Assembly (NCBI GenBank): GCA_028456385.1
Contig: JALNQF010000620.1
Coordinates: 1 to 19,144 of the forward strand
DNA from: Ophiosphaerella korrae
Lineage: Eukaryota > Ascomycota > Dothideomycetes > Pleosporales > Phaeosphaeriaceae
Direction: 5' to 3'
DNA: 19,144 bases
In this document: piece after piece, positions 1 to 10,399 of the stretch
Layout of the letters: each line of letters starts with the position of its first letter
Numbering within the stretch: the first letter of the stretch is position 1
Program-made: the position numbers and the translations under genes
Notes under the pieces: generated by a model
What the model was told of the DNA's origin: nothing
Database searches by the model: none
What the model saw: only the letters and a program-made list of their open reading frames with translations

Positions 1-410
1 AAAGCCTTTTTTATAAAGGCTATACTAGAGTACTTTAATCTATAATATATATTAGTTATTATAGCTATTTTAAAAAAAGCCTTTTTTATAATAGCTATAC
101 TAGAGTACTATATTCTATAGTATATATAATAGTTACTATAGCTATTTTAAAAAAGCTTTTTTTATAAAGGCTATACTAGAGTACCTTAATCTATAATATA
201 TATTAGTTATTATAGCTGTTTTAAAAAAGCCTTTATTATAAAAGCTAGGCTAGAGTACCTTAATCTATAATATATATTAGTTATTATAGCTATTTTAAAA
301 AAGTATTTTTTATAACAGCTATACTAGAGTACTATATTCTATAGTATATATATTAGTTACTATAGCTATTTTAAAAAAGCCTTTTTTGTAATAGCTATAG
401 TAGTATCTTA
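1..410. repeat. ~75-bp tandem array of a palindromic module
   Basis: Six copies of a 74-76-bp unit start near 1, 76, 152, 226, 300 and 376, judged by the AAAGCC core. Each unit holds a near-perfect palindrome: ATAGCTAT, then TTTTAAAAAAGCC, then TTTTTTATAATAGCTAT (for example 61-98). The rest of the unit is an AT-rich spacer around TAGAGTAC. The array is cut by the left edge of the window. The centre is the same as in the arrays near 2940, 5260 and 13900, but the arms differ. No coding frame is apparent. Confidence 0.9.
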
Positions 411-699
411 CTATTATCTTAATTGTATATAAGTATACCCTAGTAGAATAAAATATAGAATATCTTATTTTAGTACTATATATTAAGTATAAATAAATTT
501 ACTTTATATATAATAATAGCTTAATATAGTACTTTATTCTAGGCTATATATACTAATTTATAAAAAGAGGTTTTTTATTAGCGTAGAAACTTAGGTACCT
601 TAAACTAAGATATATATATTTATAATAACTAATATCTTACTATATTCTAATACAATACTTAATTATTCTAAGGAAATAATAATACTATTACGTAAAATT
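411..699. other. AT-rich intergenic stretch, nothing recognised
   Basis: About 290 bp of RIP-like AT-rich sequence between the tandem array and the pyrimidine tract. I see no coding frame with recognisable motifs, no repeat structure and no RNA gene. It probably belongs to the upstream flank of the SNF2-like gene. Confidence 0.4.
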
Positions 700-882
700 T
701 CTCTTCTCTTACTTTTACTTCTTATATAAACTCTCTTACTTATATAAACTTACTTTTACCTACTTTTACTTACTTTACTTATAGGAACTTACTTTTACTT
801 ACTTTTACTTACCTTACTTACGTAAACTTTCTTTTACCTTACTTAGTATTACTTAGCGCTAGTCGCTAGTACCTTTTTAAAC
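700..882 (+). promoter_or_regulatory. Pyrimidine-rich tract upstream of TATA box
   Basis: Repeated CTTACTTTTA-type decamers fill about 700-850, giving a strong C/T bias on the + strand. CTAGTACCTTTTT follows at 866-878. The same order (pyrimidine tract, CTAGTACCTTTTT, TATATAAA, CT-rich leader) recurs at 15590-15740 before a different coding relic. Pyrimidine tracts are common in fungal promoters, and this position fits a promoter for the gene starting near 1040. The function is inferred. Confidence 0.4.
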
Positions 883-890
883 TATATAAA
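883..890 (+). promoter_or_regulatory. TATA-box-like TATATAAA
   Basis: TATATAAA is followed by a CT-rich leader (about 893-940) and then, roughly 150 bp on, by the first codons of the SNF2-like reading frame. AT-rich RIPed DNA produces such strings by chance, so the call rests on the shared layout with 15659-15678 rather than on the box alone. Confidence 0.35.
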
Positions 891-1039
891 GGATACCTCC
901 CTACTCCTCTACTCTTATACCTCTCTTACTCTCTTAACCTATTAAGTTTACCTAGCTTAGAGCTTCTATTAGCTAGTAGACTAAATAACTACTATAATTA
1001 ATTCTAAATACTCTAAAAAAAGGCTTTTCTACAACAACT

Positions 1040-2920
1040 ATAAAGCGTACTTACTCTAACTACGTACTAGTTATAGTTAGAAAGATATAAATAGTTAATT
1101 ATAGCTAATTTAATACTATATACCTATAAAGGTTATATAGCTCTATAAGATACTACTACTAGTAAGCTACTTTAGATCCCTTTCTTACGCAATATAATAT
1201 ATAGACGTTTTCTAACAAAATAGAACTAAATAAAGGTATTTTTAGTATTAATTACTTAACTCTAATAGCCTACCTAAAGTAGTAGTTAGCGCCTAATAGT
1301 AGAATAAATAGTAAGGACTATTATAATAAAGATAAATATTCTAAGTCTAAAGATAAAGGAGAAAATACCTTATATACTAAGATTAGACTTACAGCACTAG
1401 TTTACTATAATAGGTTCCTAGAAGCTAAGTATATTAAGCTAATATTTTCTATTACTACTACTAAACTTAATACTTAGCGATATAAAAAAAAATTTGCAAA
1501 GGTTATTTACGTTCTAGTTTAAGATATTAATATTCTACTCTACGACTTGTCTTTAGCTAAGTAGATAGAAGACTTCCTAGAACGCTTTCCTAGCTACTAG
1601 GCTAAAAACTAAGGTATAGGGGTAAAAGCTCTATACAATAAGTTTAGTAGATAGTCAGTAATATTTTAGCGCCCTCGCTTAAAAGATAAAAAAACCTAGG
1701 ATAAAAACTACTATACTATCTACTATAGTTTAGAATATATAAAAGAACTTATCTAAGAAGGTATATTTAATTATATTTAGTATAAACGCACTAATAAGCT
1801 TAAATAGGCACTAGGGTATAGGTTGTAGTAGATAGGTCTTAGTACCCGCAAGGCTATTAATAAACGAATCGAATAAGGTAAAACTAACTAGATTAAATAA
1901 GATATATACTTCGAAGCCTAAGAGTCCTATTATAAAGATAAGATATTCTAGGCGCAAGTAGAGATTACTAGGGACGTTACTAAAGTAAACTCTAGAGATA
2001 GTACGAACCTAGAGAAAACGCTAAGTGTATCTTCTAATAATAAAGAAAGTAACAATAAGGAAAGTAATAATATTCTAAATCTACCTCTAACTAGGAATAG
2101 AAATCTACCTCTAGAAGGTTTAATTTAAAATATAGAAACTAATAAGCTAGTTAACTTACTAAACCTAACTATTAAGCTTTATACTACCTTACTAATAAGC
2201 CTTTAGGATAATAAGGCTATACTATAAAGGCTCTTTAGAGATCTTAAAAGAGATAGTATATAAGCTAAATAGTTTAGATAAATTTTAGTCTACTTACTAG
2301 AGTATTTAACGCGATACTTTAATAAGTTTAAATACGTAGATATTAATAAAACTATTAAAAAAGTTATAGAACTAATTCTAAAGGTAGTAGAGTCTATTAC
2401 TAATACTTTAGAAACTAGTATAGATATACTTTAGCAACTAGATATTATAGTAGTAGGTAAGAAGAAGAAGAGAAGTAAATTTAGTAAGCATCTAGTAGTA
2501 GCTAAGGAAAAAAATAAAATAGCTTAGAGGCTATAAGCTAAGTAGGCAAATAGAGCTCTACAAACCTATAGTTAAGTAGCTAGATATAAGACTATATACA
2601 GGGATAAAAATATAGAAAATCTTAACTTACTTTAGGTTCTATAGAGCTATCTTAACGCTAGTAAGGCTATATCTATACTAACAAGTAGACCTAAATTCTA
2701 GTAAGATAATTTAAAGGATATAATAGTATACTATAGTATTACTAACTTAAAATTCCTACGTATACTCTACTAGAGCTAATAGTTTACTCTTAAGTAGTAG
2801 TAAGTAATTACTATAGCTAATATTAACGAAAAATTCAAGGTAGGGCTTACTAAAGGCTATCTAATTACTAATAGCGTTAGACTAAGTAAAACTATTACTT
2901 ATACTAGTTATATATACTTA
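1040..2920 (+). pseudogene. SNF2-family helicase-like gene, exon 1 (N-terminus through Walker A), RIP-degraded
   Basis: Frame starting at positions 2 modulo 3. It can be followed for about 620 codons, interrupted only by TAA/TAG at places that suit Gln or Trp. The start is uncertain: ATA AAG CGT at 1040 could be a RIPed ATG. The first ~500 codons match no family I recognise; they include an Asn/Ser/Lys stretch with a duplicated NNKES motif (2034-2070) and a Lys-rich patch near 2460. At the end, 2870-2893 reads N-S-V-R-L-S-K-T, which fits a Walker A motif of the D-G-V-G-L-G-K-T type after G-to-A changes. A Q-rich stretch precedes it, as in SNF2 ATPases. The exon ends at a codon boundary directly before GTAAGT. 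Family assignment rests mainly on exon 2, which continues the frame after the intron. Confidence 0.65.
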
Positions 2921-3165
2921 GTAAGTTATACTATACCTTTAAAAAAAAGCTTTTTTAAAATACCTATATAGGCCTTTAAAAAAAAGCTTTTTTATAACGC
3001 CTATATAGATATTTTAAAAAAGCCTTTTTTATAACGTCTCTATAAGCTTTACTAAAGAGATTTTTATATAATATTTATATAGGCGTTTTAAAAAAACCTT
3101 TTTTTAAACGCCTATATATATACACTAATAATACAATTTAAACAAGAGTACTAACTAGTATATAG
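2921..3165 (+). other. Inferred phase-0 intron 1 filled with palindromic tandem array
   Basis: GTAAGT at 2921 is an ideal fungal donor. CTAAC at 3151-3155 is a typical branch site and TATAG ends at 3165. The exon before ends in frame 2 at phase 0, and the exon after starts at 3166 in frame 1, also phase 0, so splicing joins the two SNF2 frames exactly. At 245 bp it is long for an ascomycete intron. The extra length is about five ~37-bp tandem units (centres near 2949, 2986, 3022, 3059 and 3096). Confidence 0.65.
2940..3118. repeat. ~37-bp palindromic tandem array inside intron 1
   Basis: About five units with centres spaced 36-37 bp. The best unit (2966-3006) reads ATATAGGC, an A-rich run, the centre AAAAAAGCTTTTTT, then ATAACGCCTATAT, so the whole unit is close to its own reverse complement. 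Two symmetry centres alternate along the array: the AAGCTT centre and the CTATATAG joint between units. The fourth unit is degenerate. Confidence 0.85.
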
Positions 3166-5228
3166 AATTCTCTAGCTCGCGAACGTAAGTATTAGATACT
3201 ACTTAACTAAAAAAAGGCTATATTTTGCACTCCTAATATAGTTATTACTTTACCTTTACTAGTAGCTAAGATAGTAGAATAAGTTAAGAGGTTTACACTT
3301 AATTATACTAGAGTAGTTATTATTTATATAAACTTAGGTATAGTAGATAGCTATAAGGAAATATATATCTAGTATATAATTAAAGAGAGTAACTTACTCT
3401 ATAATATAGCTAATAATAAGAATTTAAAAACTATTATTATAGTACTCTATAATACTATAGCGTCTTAGAATAGACTTAATACTATAAAAAAAAATTTAAC
3501 TACAAAGGGTCTAAAAGTTCTAGCTTACTTGTTAATATTTCTAAAGTGTTATCTATATTAGTAGAAAGCTAAGTTTTTTAACCTTAATATAATATATCTA
3601 GATAAACTCTAGATTAAACTTTATAATAATAATACCTATTAATAGGTTATTAAGTAATTTAGTAGTTATAAGGTTTTATTTAGTAGGAGTCCTATAACTA
3701 AGAGTCTATAAGACTACTATTTACTACTAGGTATTATTTTGTATCTCTATTTAGAAGAAGAGGCTATAGGTTACTTTAAGTAGTTAGCGCGTATAATATC
3801 CTATAATAATAGCGACGAATTTATAACTAAGAGTAATCTATTCTTACTTTTAAAAGACTATCTAGTATAATAATTTTACTATACGCGCGTATACTTTAAT
3901 ACCTATATTATAGATCTAATCTATACTACTAGGATAAGAGAGGAATAAAACTAAGAGAGCTTTAAATAGGCTATATAGGCTAGAGAAATACTTAAAGACT
4001 AGATCCTATAACGTAATTATAACTCGTCTTATCTAATTAGTAATCCTAAGAATACTATTACGTAAGATATAGTAGACCTAGTCTATTTAAAGATAGAAAT
4101 AATATTTTTACCTACTACCTAACGCGAGTATAATAATAGGTATAAGTAATAGTCTAAGTAACTTATAACAAAAGTAGATAAGGATAATAGTAGCTTTAAA
4201 CTAAATCTACGTGCTAATCGCGCTATAGATATATTCTCTTTCTTCTTACCTCTTACTTATCTTTATTTCCTTAACCTATATTACGTTAAACCTCTAAAAC
4301 CTAACTTACCTAAAGAAGATACTATATCTAGAGAAGATACTATATCTAATAAAGATACTATATCTAAAGGGATTAGTAAAACTAAGAGAGGTAGTATATA
4401 TAGAGGAGGTAGTATACCTAAAAAAGATAATACGCCTAAAAAAGATAGTACGCCTAAAAAAAATTGTACGCCTAAGAAAGATAGTATACCTAAGAAAGGT
4501 AAAAGAGGCTATAAAAGTAAGAAAAGTAATAAGAATAATAATAAAGTCTAACCTAATAAACCTAACTAAACTAATAAAAAGAACTTCTTCTCTTAGTATT
4601 ATAAGTATAGTAAAATCTTTAAAGGTATACTAGAGATTAGACTAAACTTAAAGCGAACTAGATAGTTATTATCTTAAATTATTAATAGTAATACGTATAT
4701 AGCTTTACTTAACTCTAAGCCCTTTCGTAAGTATAGCTCTACTAATGTTTTAGATCTAAGTGTAGTCTTAGATAGAGAAATTCGTAATCTATTTTTACGC
4801 TACTCCTCTAAGCTATATATAATATTAGTACTATTAATAAAGTATATTCTTCTTTAAGACGAAAAGGTTATTATATAGTTTAAATAGCTAATTATACTTA
4901 AATATATATATAAGTTTCTTATATTAATATTCTTAGAAGAGTAATTAGGTATTATAGTTTTAAGTATAAGGGCTAACTAGCGTACTAAAAGGCGAAATAA
5001 TTTTAACACTAAAAGATTACTAATTTAGATACTACTAGCCTCTATACTTGTTACTAGTATTAGTATAAACTTCTAAGTAGACTATTATATAATAGTCTTA
5101 TTTAAAGTGCTAGATATATTAGATTTAGAGAATTAAGTAATTAGTTAAACCTATTACCTTAGTTTAGAAAATTATTACATAGTATATTTACTTATTATTA
5201 TATATACTATAGACAAACGCTTTATAAA
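3166..5228 (+). pseudogene. SNF2-family helicase-like gene, exon 2 (lobe 1, linker, lobe 2), RIP-degraded
   Basis: Frame 1 modulo 3, about 687 codons, with only RIP-type TAA/TAG stops. Motifs seen in order: motif Ia-like I-V-L-Y-N-T-I-A-S near 3440-3465; a DExQ-type motif II at 3601 (D-K-L-stop-I-K, from D-E-x-Q-I-K); motif III at 3682-3714 (S-R-S-P-I-T-K-S-L-stop-D, from S-G-S-P-I-T-N-S-L-Q-D); and the V-Y-L-K-x-E-x-x-F-L-P segment near 4080-4110 typical of SNF2 proteins. A low-complexity linker with hexapeptide repeats spans 4314-4550. Lobe 2 has D-E-K-V-I-I-Q-F-K-Q-L near 4858-4890, motif V (T-S-I-S-I-N-F-Q) near 5053-5076, and motif VI (E-N-Q-V-I-S-R, Arg codon now TAA) at 5128-5148. SNF2 proteins are ATP-driven DNA translocases. 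The exon ends at phase 2 before GTAAGT. Confidence 0.8.
4314..4500 (+). repeat. In-frame 18-bp repeats coding hexapeptides in the SNF2 linker
   Basis: Three copies of an 18-bp unit (4314-4369) encode a repeated E/K-D-T-I-S-x hexapeptide. About five copies of another 18-bp unit (4411-4500) encode T/I-P-K-K-D-S/N variants. Both lie in the linker between the two helicase lobes and continue into a Lys/Asn-rich stretch. A unit length that is a multiple of three is consistent with slippage while the gene was translated. Confidence 0.8.
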
Positions 5229-5542
5229 GTAAGTACTAATCTAAGAAATATTAGTTTTAAAAAAGGCTTTTTTAAAACGCCTATACGTATAAACCTTATA
5301 AAGAAGCCTTTTTATAAGGTTTATATAGGCTTTTTAAAAAAAGGCTTTTTTATAATATTTATATAAGCTTTTTAAAAAAGCTTTTTTATAATACTTATAT
5401 ATATAAGCTTTATAAAGAAGCTTTTCTTATAGTATTTATATAGGTGTTTTAAAAAAGACTTTTTTAAAAAGCTTATATATAAAAGCAACCTTTATAAATA
5501 GTTATATTACTATACTATTCTATATATACTAACTATTTATAG
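5229..5542 (+). other. Inferred phase-2 intron 2 filled with palindromic tandem array
   Basis: GTAAGT at 5229, CTAAC branch site at 5529-5533 and AG at 5541-5542. Exon 2 leaves two bases of a codon at 5227-5228. Exon 3, whose frame has codons starting at multiples of three, needs exactly one base (5543). The phases match without adjustment, as for intron 1. The 314 bp are mostly a six-copy array of ~38-bp units from the same family as in intron 1. Confidence 0.6.
5255..5475. repeat. ~38-bp palindromic tandem array inside intron 2
   Basis: Six units with centres near 5266, 5306, 5344, 5380, 5420 and 5457 (spacings 36-40 bp). Each has the A-run/GC/T-run centre with ATATAGGC- or TATAAGG-like arms. 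Units vary more than in intron 1. The position within the intron, between donor and branch site, is the same. Confidence 0.85.
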
Positions 5543-5775
5543 TTCTATAATTAATAAGGTAGTTAGTCTTAGAGCTATAAATATAAGGGGTAAGCTCTTT
5601 ACCTAAGACACTAGTAATATAAACTAAGAGGAGATTAATTTAATAGAAACGAAACACCCTAACAAAGAAGATGTATTAGGTAGCTACTTCTATAGTTGTC
5701 TCCCTAAGAGTAAGAGTAACTTGTTCTATATTTATACCTATAATAGTACGCGTATTATAAAGGAGATAATTAGCT
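5543..5775 (+). pseudogene. SNF2-like gene, exon 3, part before the retrotransposon
   Basis: Frame 0 modulo 3. The stretch from 5544 to 5775 has only two stops (TAA at 5607 and 5628), far fewer than its other frames. It would encode the region after helicase motif VI, starting N-S-I-I-N-K-V-V-S-L-R. It is cut at 5775 by the TAGCT target site of the retrotransposon and resumes at 12809. I do not recognise a separate domain; assignment to the SNF2-like gene rests on phase and position. Confidence 0.6.
5771..5775. repeat. Target site duplication, left copy (TAGCT)
   Basis: TAGCT lies directly before the 5' LTR and again directly after the 3' LTR at 12804-12808. Five base pairs is the usual duplication length for Ty3/gypsy integrases. 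Confidence 0.85.
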
Positions 5776-6205
5776 TGTTATAATAGTAACAAGAGAATTA
5801 TAGATAGAACTAATTAGCCTAATAACTAAAGGATTAAGTTCTTATAACTACAAAGAATACAAACTTAATTAGGAAACTACACATAATTAGGAAACCTAAG
5901 GTAATCTATAATCTATAGACTCTTAGCGATAATAGATTATAGATTAAGGTAATCTATAATCTACTATCCTTAGTAGTAATAGATTAATAGATTAGGACAA
6001 GTATATAGTAGTAACAACGCGTATTGTTAGGATAGTATTAGTAATTTAATTATTAACTACGAGCGATAATATAAAAATAGTTGCGAAATATCTTTTATTA
6101 TTTATAGCTTATTGCTTAATTATAACACGAGCTTTTAATATTACCTCCTAATCTACTAACACTCCTTTAGGCTATTAGGAAGTTAACTCTAGTAAGCTAG
6201 TAATA
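5776..6205 (+). repeat. 5' LTR, 430 bp
   Basis: Starts TGTTA and ends TAATA (a RIPed ...CA end). It aligns without gaps to the 3' LTR, differing at about 17 sites, of which about 15 are transitions. It holds a strong inverted repeat (AATCTATAATCTAT at 5903-5916 against 5932-5945), followed by a weaker second one to about 5996, and a TATAAAAA box at 6070. No coding frame is needed to explain it. Confidence 0.93.
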
Positions 6206-6266
6206 CCTTACTAATTTAGTTATTGCAAGGAGCGAAGCGTAAGTAGCGTATAGTCTAGCTAACACG

Positions 6267-7300
6267 ATAGTAGAAAGTTTAAAAAACAAAGCCTCTAGTA
6301 GTAGTTATAAGTTAGATAGCACTATATAGGAAATAATTAAGGATTGTATAAACAAACTAATTAACGATAAAGAAGATATAAAGATAGTAATTAAAGTATT
6401 AGAAACGTAGAACAAGGAACTACAAGATTACTTAAAATAGAATAAAGCACAAATTAAAGCTATTATTAAAGGCTAGAACTAGATAGAACTAATTACCTAG
6501 TAACTAGAAATAAGTGTAACAAAGAAACTACCTAAGATACCTATTCTTAAGAAGTTTAATAGAATAAGGGCAAAATTAAGACCTTTTATAGCGTTAGTAC
6601 AACTCTAGATAGATATACAAGTACTACACTTTAATATAGAAGAAAAGAAAGTAATATATATTAGACTACACCTCGAAGAAGACGTAATAAGATAGTACAA
6701 GCCTTACTAGATAGACTACACGACACACTCTCTAATAACCTAGAAAGATAAAACTAGAGCTATTTTTAGAAGCTATAAATACTTTACTAAACAAATAAGA
6801 GTAGTATTTAGAGATATAGATATTACACGACAAGCTAAAGAGAAACTTAAGAAGCTTACACAAAGTAAAAGTATTCTAGAATACGTATTACAATTTAAAT
6901 AACTAAGCTAAAACACAGAATAGAACAAATTAGCCCTTATATTACGATTTAAACAAGGACTAAATACAAAAATTCGATACAAAATAATATATATAGAGAA
7001 ACCTAGGACACTAGAAGCCCTAAAATAGTAGGTAACCTAAATTAATAACAACCTTCGAGAATAGAAAAAGAATAAGTATAGTAACTAAATAAGAAACTAG
7101 GATACTAGAGACCTTATAATCCTAGACATAAATAAGGATAGAAAGAAAAAGAAGAATAAAGACTTTACGTACTTTAACTATAGTAAAAAAGGATACTACG
7201 CAAAAGACTACTAATCCTAGAAGAAAAAAGATATAGTATATTATAAATATAGAAAACTAGGATACTATACAAAAGACTATAGAAATAAGGACTACAAGAA
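6267..7300 (+). pseudogene. Gag (capsid/nucleocapsid) part of Gag-Pol, RIP-degraded
   Basis: Frame 0 modulo 3. The start is probably the ATA at 6267 (a RIPed ATG), about 60 bp after the 5' LTR. The N-terminal ~90 codons look helical and Lys/Glu-rich. A capsid-like segment, P-K-I-P-x-L-K-K-F-N-x-x-R-A-K-L at 6531-6580, resembles the start of Ty3-type Gag. Two C-x2-C-x4-H-x4-C zinc knuckles follow in the same frame: 7170-7211 and 7239-7280. Their Cys and His codons now read TAC/TAT (Tyr), as expected from RIP of TGC/TGT and CAC. Gag would package the element RNA; this copy cannot be translated. Confidence 0.85.
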
Positions 7301-8454
7301 AGATAAGGAAACTTAGTTAAAAACAACTAAGAAAAAGAAAGAAGTACTACAAGTACAGGCTAAGCCTTAGGAGAAAGTAGCTAAGAGTATAGAAATATAA
7401 CACGTAATACTCTATTAGACCTTTTATTATAGAGACGACTACTAAATACATCTTTCTAGTAAGTAAAGAGTAAGATACTTCCTATAATAAATAAATAGAG
7501 TAGTAGCAATAAAAGAAAGAATAAAAGTATAGCTAGAAGAAACAGCGTATGTAATAGACCTACTAATAGAAGACTTAGAAAAGGAAAAACCCTAGACCCT
7601 ATTAATCTAGGCTAAAGGACTAGCACTAAATAAAGAGACTACTATAACTTCTTCTAAAGGACTACAAGAAAGTAAAAAACAAGCTAGTATAAGAGATATA
7701 GAGTATACCTAGCTAGATATATATAGCTACGATAGCTATATAACAATAGAAGAGGAAGAACAAAACAAAGAATAGAGATTTATTTAGAAATACTTACTAG
7801 TTATAAGTATAGAGGAAGCATACAAAGACTAGAAAGAACGCAATCCTAAAGAAATAAAGTTTATACTATTTTAAGAATAGATAAAGTAATATATAGTTAT
7901 AGTAAGAAGGATGCCTATATAAAAAGAATAGTAATACCTTATAAGAAAGACGCGATAGATTAACAAAGCCTATACACTAAGAATACTAGTAGCGTACTAT
8001 ATCCTAATAATAGAGATACTTAGTAAAGATAAATACTAGGAAGGGGATAACAAAATAATAGACCTAAAGCACCTAGTACACTTTAAAGCGTTATAGATAT
8101 TATACCTAGAGAAGAATTATATAACATATAGAAACCCTAAAGTAAATAACAAAGTATAGCTTATAAGAAGAAGAGGCTACAACTATACAAGAGTAATTCT
8201 AGTAGAAGACATCTAAGGATAGGAAATAATACCTAAAGAAGGTTACGTAGTAATAAGGCTAGGACTAAAACTACCTAAGAAATACGTCTAAGGAGGACTA
8301 TAGTATAAATACAAGCACGATAAATATCTAAAACACAAAGAATACAAACTTAAGATAAGACTATAGCCTTAGGAAGATAGATAATTTATAAAAATGCCTA
8401 AACAAGAAAGGTTAGAAGGTATAAGAGGCCTATATATTACAAAGACAGGCACTT
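7301..8454 (+). pseudogene. Long linker between Gag zinc knuckles and protease
   Basis: The Gag-Pol frame stays followable for about 385 codons with no domain I recognise. It is rich in Lys, Glu and Ile. Many chromoviruses have a much shorter stretch between nucleocapsid and protease. It may be an extended Gag C-terminus or an unrecognised domain blurred by mutation. All stops are TAA or TAG. Confidence 0.55.
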
Positions 8455-8700
8455 ATTAAAGAAAGAAAGTACGATTAATAATTAATAGTAGAGCTACAAG
8501 AAACTTTATATTAAAGAAGTTTGTAGAAATATAAGGAATATAGTACGCAACAAAGAAATATCCTTAATAACTAAGCACGATTAAAAGAAAACTATTCTAA
8601 GAACCTATTAGGTTTGAAACAGTTCCCTCTACACTAGAACTAGAAGGAATAATAATTAAGAATATAGTTATAGATATAACAACAATTAATAACAAACAAG
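8455..8700 (+). pseudogene. Retroviral-type aspartic protease domain of Gag-Pol, inactive
   Basis: Positions 8475-8507 read L-I-I-N-S-R-A-T-R-N-F-I in the Gag-Pol frame. This fits an L-I-D-S-G-A-T-x-N-F-I active site in which the catalytic Asp (GAT) became Asn (AAT) and the Gly (GGA) became Arg (AGA). The enzyme would cut the Gag-Pol polyprotein. The C-terminal limit is approximate. Confidence 0.8.
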
Positions 8701-8949
8701 ATATAATACTAGGAATACTATAGTTATAAATAACTAACCTATATATTAATTAGAGAATAAGAAAAATTAACTACTATAGAATAGACACGTTAAAAGCTAA
8801 TATAAACACTAGCAAGAGAGAATTCCTAGAAGAATACAAGAAATAGGAAAAACTACTTATAGAACCTAAAGACTACCTTCTAGAACATTAGCTATAGGAC
8901 TTAGCGATAGATCTAAAGGAAGATAAAGACGTAAGATAGAGCCTAGTTT

Positions 8950-9760
8950 ATAGAAAAATAGAAAAAGAATCTAAGATTAAATAAACGTTTATCGAAAACG
9001 CACTAAAGAAAGGATAAATATAAGAATCTAAGTCCTTAGTAGTATATAGACTTATATTCGTAGATAAAAAAGGAATAAGTAAAAAAAGACCTTGCGTAGA
9101 CTTTAGAAAGACTAACGTAATTATAAGCAAGAACTAATACCCCTTACTACAAATAGACGTAATACAAGATAAACTACGAAAAGTAAGAATCTTTATAAAA
9201 CTAGACATCTAGAACGCCTACTACTAGATTAGAATTAAAGAAGGTAATAAGTAGAAAATAGCGTTTAGAACACAATATAGACTATATAAATACCTAGTTG
9301 TACCCTTTAGCTTAACAAACGCACTAGTAGCCTTCTAAGAAAGAATAAACATAGTACTAAGAGAGTACTTAGATATATTTATATTTGCATACCTAGACAA
9401 TATCCTTATATTCTTAGAAATAGAGAAAGAATACGTACAACACGTGCACAAAGTGTTAGAAAAACTAGTAGAAAATAAACTATTTCTTAAAATAAGAAAA
9501 TATAAATTCTATATAAAGGAAATAAACTTCCTTAGATTTATTATTAAACTAGGAAAAATTAAGATTAATCTAGAAAAAATCAGATTAATTAATAAATAGC
9601 TAATACCTAAGAACCTAAAGGAAGTATAACAATTCTATAGCCTAGCTAACTTTTGTAGAAAACTAATAGTAGGATAGTCTAAAGATATAGAACTAATAAC
9701 AAGGCTTATAAAAAAAGATATACTATTTAAATAGATAAAGGAATACGATAAAGTATTTAA
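8950..9760 (+). pseudogene. Reverse transcriptase domain of Gag-Pol, inactive
   Basis: Same frame as Gag. Motifs in order: K-K-x-R-P-C-V-D-F-R-K-x-N near 9081-9117; K-L-D-I-stop-N-A-Y-Y-stop-I near 9198-9233 (R codons mutated, first catalytic Asp kept); F-x-x-Q-Y-x-L-Y-x-Y-L-V-V-P-F-x-L-x-N-A near 9264-9326; and the active site Y-L-D-N at 9390-9401, where the second Asp of Y-L-D-D is Asn. The segment after it (N-F-L-R-F-I near 9525) matches the thumb/connection start. The domain would make cDNA from element RNA. Confidence 0.92.
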
Positions 9761-10210
9761 CAAGATTAAAAGGAAGTTTATAGAAAACCTAGTTATTAGA
9801 ATATATAACCTAGACCTACTAGTAATAGTAAAGACAGACGCATCTAATTTAGTCTATAGAATAGCACTAATACAAGAAGACCTAAAGACTAAAAAAGAAC
9901 ACTAAGTTAAATACTTCTCTAAATAGATAAAAATAGTAGAACTTAACTACTTAATCTATAACAAAGAGATACTAGCAATCTATAAAGTATTTAAATAGTA
10001 GAGAGTATACCTATAAAGAGTAAAATACTAAATAAAGGTCTATATAGACTATAGGAATCTTATAGGATTTATACTAAACAAAGAACTATTATAATAATAT
10101 ATAAGAAAGTAGGAATTCCTATTAATATTTAATATAGAAATTATATATATAAAAGGAAAAGATAACTAATTTATAGACGCTTTTAGTAGAAGACTAGACT
10201 TATAAAAAGA
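9761..10210 (+). pseudogene. RNase H domain of Gag-Pol, inactive
   Basis: Follows RT in frame. T-D-A-S-N at 9834-9848 is the first acidic site (T-D-A-S-D in the family). Y-N-K-E-I-L-A-I at 9957-9980 corresponds to the Y-D-K-E-L-L-A-I motif with Asp changed to Asn. K-D-N-stop-F-I-D-A-F-S-R near 10158-10190 is the final Asp motif (Asp codon at 10176). It would degrade RNA in the RNA:DNA hybrid. Confidence 0.88.
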
Positions 10211-10399
10211 AGTAAGCGCTACTAGTATAGTTTTAGTTAAGAATAAAGAAGGATATTTAGTCCTAAATATACCTAAAATAGCCGCAACACTTAAAAGAAT
10301 AAGCAGCGAGCTAGATAAATAGATTTAGAAAACAATGCAAGAAGTATCTAAAGAAATACAAAAACTAGAGACCTAAGAAGGACTAGTATAAGCTTATAG

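Noticed and set aside
2921..3165. Array at 2940-3118 as an insertion that frameshifted one continuous exon
   Set aside because: The donor, branch site and acceptor with exact phase agreement, repeated independently at 5229-5542, are better explained by introns.
6206..6230. tRNA-type primer-binding site after the 5' LTR
   Set aside because: No TGG-type start or match to a tRNA 3' end could be recognised; RIP may have erased it.
8948..9130. 60-codon open frame on the minus strand
   Set aside because: It lies opposite the reverse transcriptase region, whose motifs are clear on the plus strand. Its Leu/Phe/Ser-rich make-up is typical of an antisense shadow.
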